Position numbers and translations under genes: made by a program. A stretch of DNA of 64,000 bases. Origin: UBA1756 sp045132235. Its GTDB lineage: Bacteria > Bacteroidota > Bacteroidia > Bacteroidales > WCHB1-69. The stretch spans positions 1 through 64,000 of the forward strand of contig JBGURX010000051.1 in NCBI GenBank assembly GCA_045132235.1. The letters are read 5' to 3'. The notes under the pieces were generated by a model. That model was not told the DNA's origin. It saw only the letters and a list, made by a program, of their open reading frames with translations, and ran no database searches. This document shows, piece after piece, positions 17,249-25,561 of this stretch (within the stretch, counting starts at the first letter, position 1; each line of letters opens with the position of its first letter).

Positions 17249-19177
17249 GTGAGCATCAAGGATTCCATCAAACTACGGCTGAAAAAAATCAAGTATCAGA
17301 TTCTCTACCCGAGGAGTGTGTTCGAGTATGAGGTGGCCGAGATACGGATTTCCAACGAAAACATTCGCCGCTACAAGTTCCAGCACCTCAAGAAGGACTT
17401 CTTCTCCATCTCCATCAAAGGCAAGGACGACGTTTTCAAATACCTGTACTACCTGCTGGCCCTTGTGCTGCTGATTGCGCTGCCCATCATCGGGGTGAAC
17501 AACGGCATCTCCGAAAAAGAGATTGAGCAGCACCACCGCGCGGAGCTGCTGTACCAGTATTACGCCGACGACAATCCCGCCATCTTAGAATATTCCAATG
17601 CCAAGACACAGACGCAAATTGTTGATTTTCTGTGCTATTGCACAACCAAATGGTTTCACATCAACAGCGTTTACGACTTCCGTCACGTGATAGGGGCACT
17701 GTTCGCGTGGCTCATTATTGTGGTGATGGGCTCGTTCCTGATGAACCTGTTCAGCTGGCGGGCCGCCTTTTTCGGCGGGCTGATGCTCGCCTTGTCGCCA
17801 CACTTTTTCGGGCAGTCGTTCGGCAACCTCGCCGACATCTCCTTCACCTTCTTCTACCTTCTCGCCGTCCACCAGATTTTCATCCTGATTGGCGAACTTC
17901 CCATTCTGAAATGGAAACGATTGGCGTTCATCATATTGAGCATTGCCGCGGCCAACGCCATCCATGTCGGCGGATTTGTGCTGCTCCACTACCTGCTGCT
18001 CAGCGTCACCCTCTCCTTCATCCTCGCCAATCCCATCTCCAAATTCTTCACCAAGAGCTACTTCCGGAATTTCGGAAAACTTCTGCTCATCATGGTCTGC
18101 GTTGTCGCCATCGTCTATATCCTCTACTTACTCTGTCCGTTGCAGGGCATCGGCTCCATCGCACTGTTCCCCAGCGCGGGCATCCTGAAGATGGCGCAGC
18201 ACCAGCCTGTCACACAGCTCCTGTGGGGCGGCCAGATCGTGTCCACGCACGACCTGACGGTGGGTTTCATCCTGCAAAGAATGCAGTTCACCGTGCCGCT
18301 GTTGGTGATTGTCGGCGCGCTGGCGCACTTGACGGTAGTGAAGCAGATTGTGAAAAAAATCCATTTCACCAACATCATCATCCTGCTGTTAGCTGCACTG
18401 CATCCGTTGTGGACGTTGCGCGGAGAGACCTGCGAAATCTACGACGGCTGGGCCATCTACCTGATGATCTACCCCTTCATTGTGATGTTTGCTGCCGCAG
18501 GCTACGAAGGCATTCTTCGCAAAATCGACGACAAATACACCAACTTTGTGATTGTGAGTTTGGTGTTCCTGCTCTGCCTGATGCCGCTGCGCCATATTTT
18601 CTTCCACTACAAAACTCTTGAGGTCTATTTCAACGAGCTCTCCGGCGGCATTACCAACTCATACGGAAAGTATGCCATTGACGAGGGGGAAAATGCCAAC
18701 CGCACTGCCTGCCTGTGGCTTATCGAGAACGCCCCCATCCACCGCGACACCGCCACCATCAAGGTCTTCACCGACGGAAACGCCGGCTGCGACTACTATT
18801 TCCGCAAACACTCCGACCTTTTCACCCTCACACACGGCTCCTTGCAGAAAAACGACACCGCACAGTGGGACTATTTCATCTCCTTCGCCAACGAAGTGCC
18901 TTCATCACAGCTTCTCAACAAAAAATGGGAAAACCGCAGAGCTGTGAAAAAAATATACGTGGAGAACAAACCCATCGCCATCATCCTCCGCAAACCCAGA
19001 GTGCACAAAACCATCGACACCACCTCCATACCCGCGGAGATTTTGCCCATCAAACCACCCACTCACACCGTCTCCCCCGCCCCTGTTCCTCCCATTGAGG
19101 CGACCACTACCTATCCGCTAGACAATTTAGAGGAAAATTCCAACGATTCTGAGGAAGAAAACATAATATCAGAATGA
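17249..19177 (+). CDS. Polytopic membrane protein, GT-C (family 39-like) glycosyltransferase candidate
   Basis: 642 residues; the start is a GTG. After a basic cytoplasmic N-terminus there are about ten TM segments from residue 70 to 460, for example YLYYLLALVLLIALPIIGV, GALFAWLIIVVMGSFLMNLF, ADISFTFFYLLAVHQIFIL, LLIMVCVVAIVYILYLL and IVIVSLVFLLCLMPL. LSPHFFGQSFGNLADISF resembles the loop with a conserved Asp in GT-C enzymes. A soluble domain of about 180 residues follows, with a Pro/Thr-rich, then acidic, tail. GT-C enzymes transfer sugars from polyprenyl-phosphate donors outside the membrane. This fits the neighbouring polyprenyl sugar transferase and GT2, but no catalytic residue is certain. 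Confidence 0.55.
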   Translation: MSIKDSIKLRLKKIKYQILYPRSVFEYEVAEIRISNENIRRYKFQHLKKDFFSISIKGKDDVFKYLYYLLALVLLIALPIIGVNNGISEKEIEQHHRAELLYQYYADDNPAILEYSNAKTQTQIVDFLCYCTTKWFHINSVYDFRHVIGALFAWLIIVVMGSFLMNLFSWRAAFFGGLMLALSPHFFGQSFGNLADISFTFFYLLAVHQIFILIGELPILKWKRLAFIILSIAAANAIHVGGFVLLHYLLLSVTLSFILANPISKFFTKSYFRNFGKLLLIMVCVVAIVYILYLLCPLQGIGSIALFPSAGILKMAQHQPVTQLLWGGQIVSTHDLTVGFILQRMQFTVPLLVIVGALAHLTVVKQIVKKIHFTNIIILLLAALHPLWTLRGETCEIYDGWAIYLMIYPFIVMFAAAGYEGILRKIDDKYTNFVIVSLVFLLCLMPLRHIFFHYKTLEVYFNELSGGITNSYGKYAIDEGENANRTACLWLIENAPIHRDTATIKVFTDGNAGCDYYFRKHSDLFTLTHGSLQKNDTAQWDYFISFANEVPSSQLLNKKWENRRAVKKIYVENKPIAIILRKPRVHKTIDTTSIPAEILPIKPPTHTVSPAPVPPIEATTTYPLDNLEENSNDSEEENIISE

Positions 19178-19195
19178 AAATCTCGTTGTATCAAC

Positions 19196-20116
19196 ATGAA
19201 AAAAATACTACTGCTTTTCATATTTCTTACAGGACTTTTTGCCGGCTGCCATAGGGAGGAGCTGAAGGTCGCCTATCTGAACTTCAGTGAAAACACCACT
19301 ATCACCATGGATGTCAGCACCTTCAACCAAGAGCACGGCACCAACTACGATGCCAGCGAGCTGGCCTCCATCGCCAACCAGAAATTCCCCGACCTTTGGG
19401 TTTATGCCGACGGAACCACCCTCGGCACATGGGAAATGCCCTGCAAAGTGCCCGTCATCTTCAACGACAGCACCACCTTCACCATCTTTCCCGGTGTAAA
19501 ACTGAACGGTGTATCCACCATGCGCCCGCGCTACCCGTTTGTGAACGCCTACTCCATGACCGCCTCCTTCCAGAAAGGAGAGGTGCTGAATGTGGAAAAC
19601 ATCACCTTCAAATACGCCCCCACCACCCACTTCGAATTCATCGAGAATTTTACCAAAGACTATAACAGCATTTTCCATCCATCCAAGGACGACGGCATCA
19701 ACTTCGAGCACATCGCCGACCCCGAGCAGCCCATCAACCGCATCGGCAGAATCTCGCTGGATGTCGATACCATCAACGAGTTCGAGGTCATCTCCAACGA
19801 CATGACTTTCGGCAACGTGCTGCCCGCCGACATCTTCCTCGAAATGGACTACCGCTGCGATGTGGAGGCCGCCGAGTTCACCGTGACCATGCTGGTGGAC
19901 AAATCCACCACGTCGGTTACCACTTCCGAGCCGCTCGTCATCGCCAACGCCGGTCCCGAATGGAAAAAAATCTACGTCAACCTCACCAAGTCGGTACACC
20001 GCAACTCGTTGAATGCCATCAACTACCGCGTAAAATTGTCGGGCGGCCGCAGCGACAGCAATCCCGTCCACTACTATTTCGATAATATCAAAGTCATCTA
20101 CATCACCGGTTACTAA
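19196..20116 (+). CDS. Lipoprotein of unknown function, beta-rich
   Basis: 306 residues with a strong lipobox (LTGLFAGC, Cys18). The mature sequence is beta-rich without a family I recognise. The last 150 residues (HIADPEQPINRIGRISLDV, FLEMDYRCDVEAAEF, WKKIYVNLTKSV, HYYFDNIKVIYI) look like a jelly-roll or carbohydrate-binding-type fold such as those often at the end of Bacteroidetes surface lipoproteins. It lies between the GT-C-like protein (18 bases) and the polyprenyl sugar transferase (6 bases), so a role linked to a glycan is possible. That is inference only. Confidence 0.6.
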   Translation: MKKILLLFIFLTGLFAGCHREELKVAYLNFSENTTITMDVSTFNQEHGTNYDASELASIANQKFPDLWVYADGTTLGTWEMPCKVPVIFNDSTTFTIFPGVKLNGVSTMRPRYPFVNAYSMTASFQKGEVLNVENITFKYAPTTHFEFIENFTKDYNSIFHPSKDDGINFEHIADPEQPINRIGRISLDVDTINEFEVISNDMTFGNVLPADIFLEMDYRCDVEAAEFTVTMLVDKSTTSVTTSEPLVIANAGPEWKKIYVNLTKSVHRNSLNAINYRVKLSGGRSDSNPVHYYFDNIKVIYITGY

Positions 20117-20122
20117 TCCGCA

Positions 20123-21544
20123 ATGTCACACAGAAAACAAGTCATCTTCCTATACCTTTTCTTCGATATTCTGGCCTCGATCATCACGTGGTGCGGCTTC
20201 TTCACTTTCCGCAAGTACAACGTGGACCACACCGTGCTCCAGCACCTCCACGACGCCCTCCTCAACGACTACAAGTTCTACATCGGACTGGTGGCCTGCC
20301 CCCTCTACTGGGTGTTTCTGCACGCCTTCGCCGGATGCTACAACAAAATTTTCCAAAAATCGAGATTGAAAGAATTAGGCAACACCTTGATAATCACACT
20401 TATCGGATGCCTTTTCTTCTTCTTTGCCTTCATTTTGGATGACCACGTCATCGTGTACAACGACTACCTCCTGTACTTCCTGATTCTGCTCGGATTGCAG
20501 TTCTTCACCACCTATATCCCCCGTGTGTGCATCACCACGGCCACTATTAATAAAATCCGCAGTGGCAAAATCAGTTTCCGCACAATCATCATCGGCAGCG
20601 ACGAGGTGGCCCTGCAGACCTATAAAGACATTGTGGAACGGAATCCCAATGCCGGCAACTGCATCATCGGGTATGTGAAAATGGCGGATGAAGACCAAGA
20701 TGTGATGGCGCAACACCTCCCCTGCTGCGGAAAGATCGACCAGCTGGTAGAGATTGTCAAAAATCAGGAAATCAAAGAGTTGGTGATTGCCATCCAAAAC
20801 GGCAAACGCAAACACATCGAGTCCATCATCACGATGATCATTGACTTTGATGTCAACTTGAAAATCATCCCGCAGATGCAGGACCTGCTGATGGGCACGG
20901 TGAAGGTGTCGTCCGTGCTCTACGAACCGCTCATCTCCATCACCCCCGACTACCTTCCCGACTGGCAGAAACACATGAAACGCTGCCTCGACATCTTTTT
21001 CTCCCTGTTGGCCATCACCCTCCTGCTACCCGTCTATCTTTTCCTGATGATCGGGGTGAAATGCTCTTCCAAAGGACCTATCTTCTACCTGCAAGAACGC
21101 ATCGGCTTGCATGGCAAACCATTCAAAATCATCAAATTCCGCTCCATGGTGGAGAATGCGGAACAGTCCACTCCGCAGCTTTCCAGCAACCACGACCCGC
21201 GCATCACGCGGTTCGGCAAGTTCATGCGCAAGACCCGTTTGGACGAAACCCCGCAGTTCTTCAACGTGCTGATTGGCGACATGTCGCTGGTGGGACCGCG
21301 CCCCGAGCGGCAATACTACATTGACCAGATTGTGGAGAAGGCGCCCTACTACAAGCTGCTGTTCCGCATCCGTCCGGGCATCACCTCATGGGGAGAAGTG
21401 AAATTCGGCTACGCCGAGAATGTGGACGAGATGATCGAGCGCCTGCGGTGGGACATTCTCTACATTGAGAACATGTCGCTGCAACTTGACTTTAAAATTT
21501 TGATTTACACAGTTTTAATCGTATTAAAACGTGCTGGAAAATAG
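20123..21544 (+). CDS. Polyprenyl-phosphate glycosyl-1-phosphate transferase (WbaP/WcaJ-like)
   Basis: 473 residues. Four N-terminal TM segments (about 10-110), a CoA-binding-like/Rossmann middle domain (FRTIIIGSDEVALQTYKDI), a further membrane hairpin (LDIFFSLLAITLLLPVYLFLM), and the catalytic bacterial sugar-transferase domain: GPIFYLQERIGLHGKPF, IKFRSM, RFGKFMRKTRLDETPQFFNVL, and GDMSLVGPRPERQYY. These enzymes start glycan repeat units by transferring sugar-1-phosphate from a UDP-sugar to undecaprenyl phosphate at the inner face of the membrane. C-terminal RIRPGITSWGEVKFGYAE is typical. The downstream GT2 starts within its last codons. Confidence 0.92.
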   Translation: MSHRKQVIFLYLFFDILASIITWCGFFTFRKYNVDHTVLQHLHDALLNDYKFYIGLVACPLYWVFLHAFAGCYNKIFQKSRLKELGNTLIITLIGCLFFFFAFILDDHVIVYNDYLLYFLILLGLQFFTTYIPRVCITTATINKIRSGKISFRTIIIGSDEVALQTYKDIVERNPNAGNCIIGYVKMADEDQDVMAQHLPCCGKIDQLVEIVKNQEIKELVIAIQNGKRKHIESIITMIIDFDVNLKIIPQMQDLLMGTVKVSSVLYEPLISITPDYLPDWQKHMKRCLDIFFSLLAITLLLPVYLFLMIGVKCSSKGPIFYLQERIGLHGKPFKIIKFRSMVENAEQSTPQLSSNHDPRITRFGKFMRKTRLDETPQFFNVLIGDMSLVGPRPERQYYIDQIVEKAPYYKLLFRIRPGITSWGEVKFGYAENVDEMIERLRWDILYIENMSLQLDFKILIYTVLIVLKRAGK

Positions 21545-22733
21545 TCCACACACCCCTAAGGGCACGTCCGATGTCCACCTCCACGTGGCCATACCGGCCA
21601 TGGACGAGCAGGAGTGGCTGCCGCGCACCCTCAACTGCATCGCACAGCAGCTTACCTCCCACCCTTTCACCGTTTATATCTGTATCAACCAGCCCGACGA
21701 GTGGTGGGGCATGGCCGACAAGGTGGAGATATGCCGTCACAACGCCGACCTGCTACGGTGGGTGGAGGCGTACCGCTTGCATGCCCCCTTCCCGATAGAG
21801 ATTATCGATCGCGCCACTGCCGGCAAGGGCTGGCAGGGCAAGAAGCGCGGGGTGGGCTGGGCGCGGAAGACCCTCTTCGACCGCATCCTGTCGGTGGCGG
21901 GCGAGCGCGACCTCGTCGTCAGCATGGATGCCGACACGGAGTTCGGGGCCGGCTATTTCGAGTCGGTGGCCCACAACCTCGCCCAGCATCCGCGCTGGGT
22001 GGCTTTGTCGGTGCCCTACTACCACCGGCTCACCGGCGAGGAGGCGAAGGACCGGGCCATCCTGCGGTATGAGATTTACATGCGGCACTATGCCCTCCAC
22101 CTGCTGGAGATCGGCAGTCCGTATGCCTTCACCGCCATCGGCAGTGCCATTGTGGTGCGGGCGGCGGCATTGCGCAAGATCGGCGGCATCACGCCGGTGC
22201 AGAGCGGCGAGGATTTCTACCTGCTGCAGAAACTCCGCAAGATGGGCGAGGTGGGCACGTGGAATGCCGAATGCGTATATCCCGCCGCCCGCTACTCCGA
22301 CCGCGTCGCCTTCGGCACGGGGCCGGCCATGATGAGGGGGGCCGCCGGCAACTGGGAGAGCTACCCGCTCTACAGCGCGGCCTCGTTCCAGAAGATTGCC
22401 GACACCTACCGCCAGATCGACCGCCTCTACACGGAAGACATCGACAACGACTTCATCCGTTTCCTGCAGGCGCAGTTCAAGACCGCCGACCTGTGGGGAC
22501 CGCTGCGTGCCAACGCCCGCACGGTGGAGCAGTTCCGCCACAGCTTCCACGAGAAAGCCGACGGGCTGCGCATCCTGCAGTTCCTGCGGCAGGAGCACCA
22601 GCGGGAGGGTGCCTCAGCGGAAGAGCGCGCCATAGAAGGGCTTTCCACCGAAGCGTTGGCCCGCCTCCGCGACGAGCTGTTCGAAAAGGAGATGGAGAGG
22701 AGGAGAAAAACCTCTATACCCGACGGGCAATAG
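21531..22733 (+). CDS. Glycosyltransferase family 2
   Basis: 400 residues with a GTG start that overlaps the sugar-transferase gene by 14 bases. GT-A features: HVAIPAMDEQEWLPRTL, VSMDADTEFGAGYF (DxD-type metal site), and SGEDFYLLQKL (the ED-containing acceptor/base motif of GT2). A long C-terminal helical region without TM segments follows. By position it probably adds a later sugar to the lipid-linked unit begun by the upstream enzyme. An internal ATG at 21600 (MDEQEW) would cut the first beta strand, so I prefer the GTG. The gene converges on ssb. Confidence 0.85.
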   Translation: MLENSPHTPKGTSDVHLHVAIPAMDEQEWLPRTLNCIAQQLTSHPFTVYICINQPDEWWGMADKVEICRHNADLLRWVEAYRLHAPFPIEIIDRATAGKGWQGKKRGVGWARKTLFDRILSVAGERDLVVSMDADTEFGAGYFESVAHNLAQHPRWVALSVPYYHRLTGEEAKDRAILRYEIYMRHYALHLLEIGSPYAFTAIGSAIVVRAAALRKIGGITPVQSGEDFYLLQKLRKMGEVGTWNAECVYPAARYSDRVAFGTGPAMMRGAAGNWESYPLYSAASFQKIADTYRQIDRLYTEDIDNDFIRFLQAQFKTADLWGPLRANARTVEQFRHSFHEKADGLRILQFLRQEHQREGASAEERAIEGLSTEALARLRDELFEKEMERRRKTSIPDGQ

Positions 22734-22755
22734 TAAGTCATGTTCAGAAGTCCCT

Positions 22756-22781
22756 CGACCTCCCCTTAGAAGGGAAGGTCG
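22756..22781. terminator. Hairpin at the ssb/GT2 convergent ends (candidate terminator)
   Basis: CGACCT (22756-22761) pairs with AGGTCG (22776-22781), and inside it CCCTT pairs with AAGGG around one C/A mismatch. It overlaps the last codons of ssb and has no clear T tract, so intrinsic termination is uncertain. Confidence 0.35.
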
Positions 22782-23188
22782 TCGCCAGGCGTGGGCTCGG
22801 GATTCGAGAAGCTGACAGGTTCGGCGTTCTCCACCTTCTGCTCGGTGGACTTGCCGTCGCCGCGCGAACCCAACATGGTGACCGCATCGGCGATGATTTC
22901 AGTAAAATACTTTTTCACACCGTTCTCCTCCCAGTTTCGGGTACGAAGACGCCCCTCCACATACAAGAGCTTGCCCTTGGTGAAATACTTTTCCGCAATG
23001 TCGGCCAGCGACCGCCAGCACGCAATGTTGTGCCACTCCGTGTACTCCTTGCGGTTGCCCTGCTTGTCTTTGTAGTTCTCGGATGTGGCCAGCGTGAAAC
23101 TGACTTTCTTCATTCCACCTTCAAAAACGCGGGTTTCGGGATCTTTTCCAACATTCCCGATGAGAATAACTTTGTTTACTCCAGACAT
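22766..23188 (-). CDS. ssb: Single-stranded DNA-binding protein
   Basis: 140 residues. The OB-fold is typical: NKVILIGNVGKDPETRVFE, VSFTLATSENYKDKQGNRKEYTEW, NIACW, LADIAEKYFTKGKLLYVEGRL, and an acidic C-terminal tip DDLPF used to recruit repair and replication proteins. Bacteroidetes ssb is often clustered with gld genes, and here gldB lies directly upstream. A -7 element at 23225-23232 gives it its own transcript as well. Confidence 0.97.
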   Translation of the reverse strand: MSGVNKVILIGNVGKDPETRVFEGGMKKVSFTLATSENYKDKQGNRKEYTEWHNIACWRSLADIAEKYFTKGKLLYVEGRLRTRNWEENGVKKYFTEIIADAVTMLGSRGDGKSTEQKVENAEPVSFSNPEPTPGDDLPF

Positions 23189-23224
23189 GATGATGAGTTT
23201 TAATTAGTAATAAAATTAACACCG

Positions 23225-23232
23225 CAAAGATA
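23225..23232 (-). promoter_or_regulatory. -7 element (TATCTTTG) for ssb
   Basis: Minus strand reads TTGTATCTTTGC, 36 bases before the ssb start. A second TATCTTTG faces it on the plus strand at 23255-23262. Confidence 0.6.
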
Positions 23233-23292
23233 CAACAATTTTGTTAAAATATCATATCTTTGTAGAAATTTTTAGAAATATTTTAACTTATT

Positions 23293-24387
23293 CTATTTCT
23301 TGGGTTTATAACCCGATTTTTTTAACATTTCATTCATGTCCGTCATTTTCATCATCTCCTGAAGCGAAATTTCCGGATGATTTTCCATGAAATTGCAAAC
23401 TATTTTCCATCCGATAAATGCCCCCATCCGGCCCGGCGAATCCTTAAAAGGCTTGGTCTCCGGCGCCACATCTATCAAATGCTGCGCCACTTTGGCATCC
23501 TTGGAATATACCAACTCATTTTCAATCAAATAGTTCCACACATCCCCATGATGCTTTTCCGCCCACTGCAATTCCTCATCCGTGTAAGCAAAAATATCGG
23601 ATAACGGCCGGTCTGGAAACAACATCTCTGTAAAATACAACACTTTGCCTGCCGCCAACATATTGTCCAGCAGCGTGATAGGCTCTTTGTTCGGCAACTG
23701 CTCCCACACCAGCACGTTGCGGAAACAGTCGATGACCAAGAAACGTTTCTCGCACTGCGCACGGATGTATTTGGGCAACGCCCCGTAATACTTGTTGTCT
23801 TTTCCTAAATACCAGTCCAAATGCAGAATCAAAGCCAGCTTCCCGTTGATTTCACACCCCTCCACCAACTTGGTGTACGAATCCGGATCGATGCCGCCCA
23901 CCACGCTGTAAAATGCAGGTACTTGTGTATCAGGGAAATAGTAAATGTAACGCGCCAACGCACTCTTCAGCTCCGTCTCCACATCCTCCATATTGCCATA
24001 CTGCTGGTTTACATATTTGTATAGCTCCACAAAATAGGGGTCAGCCAGAAACCCCTTCATCTGCCGCACCGCCTGCGGATAATGCCATGCCGTGGAGTCG
24101 ATAAATATGCCATGGTACTTCTTGCCGAGCTTGCGAATGCCCTCCTGCAGATGGTTGGTGTCCAACTTGTACACATCCTGATCGAAACGTATCACCTTCA
24201 CCTTCAGGTTTTTCTCAATCTCAGCGAGCGTATCCTGCACCGCCTTGTCCTCCACCTGATACTTCCGCTGGTTCTCGCCCTCATGCTTGGGTTTTCTGTT
24301 TTTCTGCACCAACCATATAATCAGCACAGCAGCGAGTGCCGCCAAAAGCACGCCGCCGACAATCCACAAAATTCTCTTCTTATTCAT
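23293..24387 (-). CDS. gldB: GldB-like gliding/T9SS-associated protein, TM-anchored
   Basis: 364 residues from the ATG at 24387 (MNKKRIL); an alternative ATG lies at 24402. The N-terminus is a single TM helix (ILWIVGGVLLAALAAVLIIWLV) without a lipobox Cys, unlike the lipoprotein GldB of Flavobacterium. The GldB pattern follows: VKVIRFDQDVYKLDTNHL, a W/Y-P-rich middle, AEKHHGDVWNYLIEN, and SPGRMGAFIGWKIVCNFM near the end. GldB is required for gliding and T9SS function in Flavobacterium johnsoniae, but its biochemistry is unknown. The chosen start overlaps gldD by 8 bases. Confidence 0.75.
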   Translation of the reverse strand: MNKKRILWIVGGVLLAALAAVLIIWLVQKNRKPKHEGENQRKYQVEDKAVQDTLAEIEKNLKVKVIRFDQDVYKLDTNHLQEGIRKLGKKYHGIFIDSTAWHYPQAVRQMKGFLADPYFVELYKYVNQQYGNMEDVETELKSALARYIYYFPDTQVPAFYSVVGGIDPDSYTKLVEGCEINGKLALILHLDWYLGKDNKYYGALPKYIRAQCEKRFLVIDCFRNVLVWEQLPNKEPITLLDNMLAAGKVLYFTEMLFPDRPLSDIFAYTDEELQWAEKHHGDVWNYLIENELVYSKDAKVAQHLIDVAPETKPFKDSPGRMGAFIGWKIVCNFMENHPEISLQEMMKMTDMNEMLKKSGYKPKK

Positions 24388-24985
24388 TATTTTTCCATTC
24401 AAAAGTCTGAATCATGTGCAGGGCATCATCGCGGATGAAGTCGATGACCGGCTGCACCGAATCGTTGTTGGGCGTAAAATGAAAATAGAGGGTGGCGCGC
24501 AAAAAATTGTGCTCCTCGTCGGTCATCCAGTAATGGAACGGACAGGCCACCTCCTTACCATATATATCATAGAACAGCCCGCTGACATGCTCCTTCGCAC
24601 CCAGCTCGCGGAAATCGCGGGTGGTGACACCCGACGCCTTCTGGTAATGGTACTCCACAAAATCGCGGTCAGCGAACATCAGGCGGGTGAGGGCGGCACT
24701 GTCTTTCGCCCACTTGTACAGCATCTCAAGGGAGGCATTTTGACGCGGATAGTGGATGAGCACCCACGTGGCGGTGTCGGAAGTGCGATCCACCTGATAC
24801 TGGGCGCTTTTGGAATACTCAAAAGTGAAAGGCAAGGCCGCCGTGTCGAAAGCCTGGTACTCACGCGACGGCAGTTCGAGCCGGAAATAGCCCACCGGTT
24901 TGGGCTGCTCCATATCCTCTCCTCCGGCATGGCATCCCGCAAAAAGCAACGCCATCAGCATCCATAGGAAAATTGTTTTTTTCAT
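24380..24985 (-). CDS. gldD: Gliding-motility-associated lipoprotein GldD
   Basis: 201 residues with lipobox LLFAGC (Cys18). The mature start KPVGYFRLELPSREYQAFD is the characteristic GldD opening, followed by LPFTFEYSKSAQY, WVLIHYPRQNASL, and VTTRDFRELGAKEHVSGLFYDI. GldD is one of the lipoproteins needed for gliding and for T9SS-linked export in Flavobacterium, with unknown biochemistry. It lies 21 bases behind the FKBP gene and overlaps gldB. GldE, its frequent neighbour between ssb and gldD, is missing here. Confidence 0.85.
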   Translation of the reverse strand: MKKTIFLWMLMALLFAGCHAGGEDMEQPKPVGYFRLELPSREYQAFDTAALPFTFEYSKSAQYQVDRTSDTATWVLIHYPRQNASLEMLYKWAKDSAALTRLMFADRDFVEYHYQKASGVTTRDFRELGAKEHVSGLFYDIYGKEVACPFHYWMTDEEHNFLRATLYFHFTPNNDSVQPVIDFIRDDALHMIQTFEWKNNE

Positions 24986-25006
24986 TACAAAATGATTATC
25001 AATAAT

Positions 25007-25561
25007 TTATTGAACATCAGTAATTTCTATTGTCATTGCAAGACTCACCTTGCCACGGATGCGCTCGCCGTCGCCAGCCACCCCGTAACCCAAGAAGGAG
25101 GGAATGACCACGTGTGCCTTGCCGCCTTTCCGCAGCGATTTCACCGCCTCGTTCAACCCTGCCACCTCGTCCGACTTGTCCACCTTGAACGTCTTGGGGC
25201 CTTGCCTTTTCGAGCTATACACCGTGTCGCCCGTCAGCAGACAGGTCGTATATTCCAGTGTCACAACATCTTCCGGCTGAATCTTCCGGCCACTCCCCTC
25301 TTCCAGCACCTCCACACGCAAACCGTTGCCCCTGCGCTCGGTTTTCCATCCATACCGCTGGATGAAAAACTCAATGTCCTCATCCTCACGGGCGGCATTC
25401 ACACTGTTCCAGTCCATCGCAGCCTCCTCGCCCTTCTTCTGGTGCGACTTGGCCTCAAACTCCGCATACTTGTCGTCAGCATTGCCAGAAACCTTTTTCT
25501 CTCCACATCCACACAACGCCAAAGCAAGCGCAAAGATACTGATGAACAACCATTTATTCAT
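25007..25561 (-). CDS. FKBP-type peptidyl-prolyl isomerase lipoprotein, GldI-like
   Basis: 184 residues. A lipoprotein signal ends ALALCGC (Cys17 or Cys19). After a linker, residues about 85-184 form a compact FKBP domain: VVTLEYTTCLLTGDTVYSS, GLNEAVKSLRKGGKAHVVIPSFLGYG, and a final beta strand SLAMTIEITDV. Some canonical FKBP pocket residues are kept (GL-EA-KG-A---IP---GYG). GldI in Flavobacterium is such a lipoprotein and is thought to help fold exported proteins. It lies between nrnA (stop/start share one base) and gldD, which supports the GldI assignment. Confidence 0.82.
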   Translation of the reverse strand: MNKWLFISIFALALALCGCGEKKVSGNADDKYAEFEAKSHQKKGEEAAMDWNSVNAAREDEDIEFFIQRYGWKTERRGNGLRVEVLEEGSGRKIQPEDVVTLEYTTCLLTGDTVYSSKRQGPKTFKVDKSDEVAGLNEAVKSLRKGGKAHVVIPSFLGYGVAGDGERIRGKVSLAMTIEITDVQ

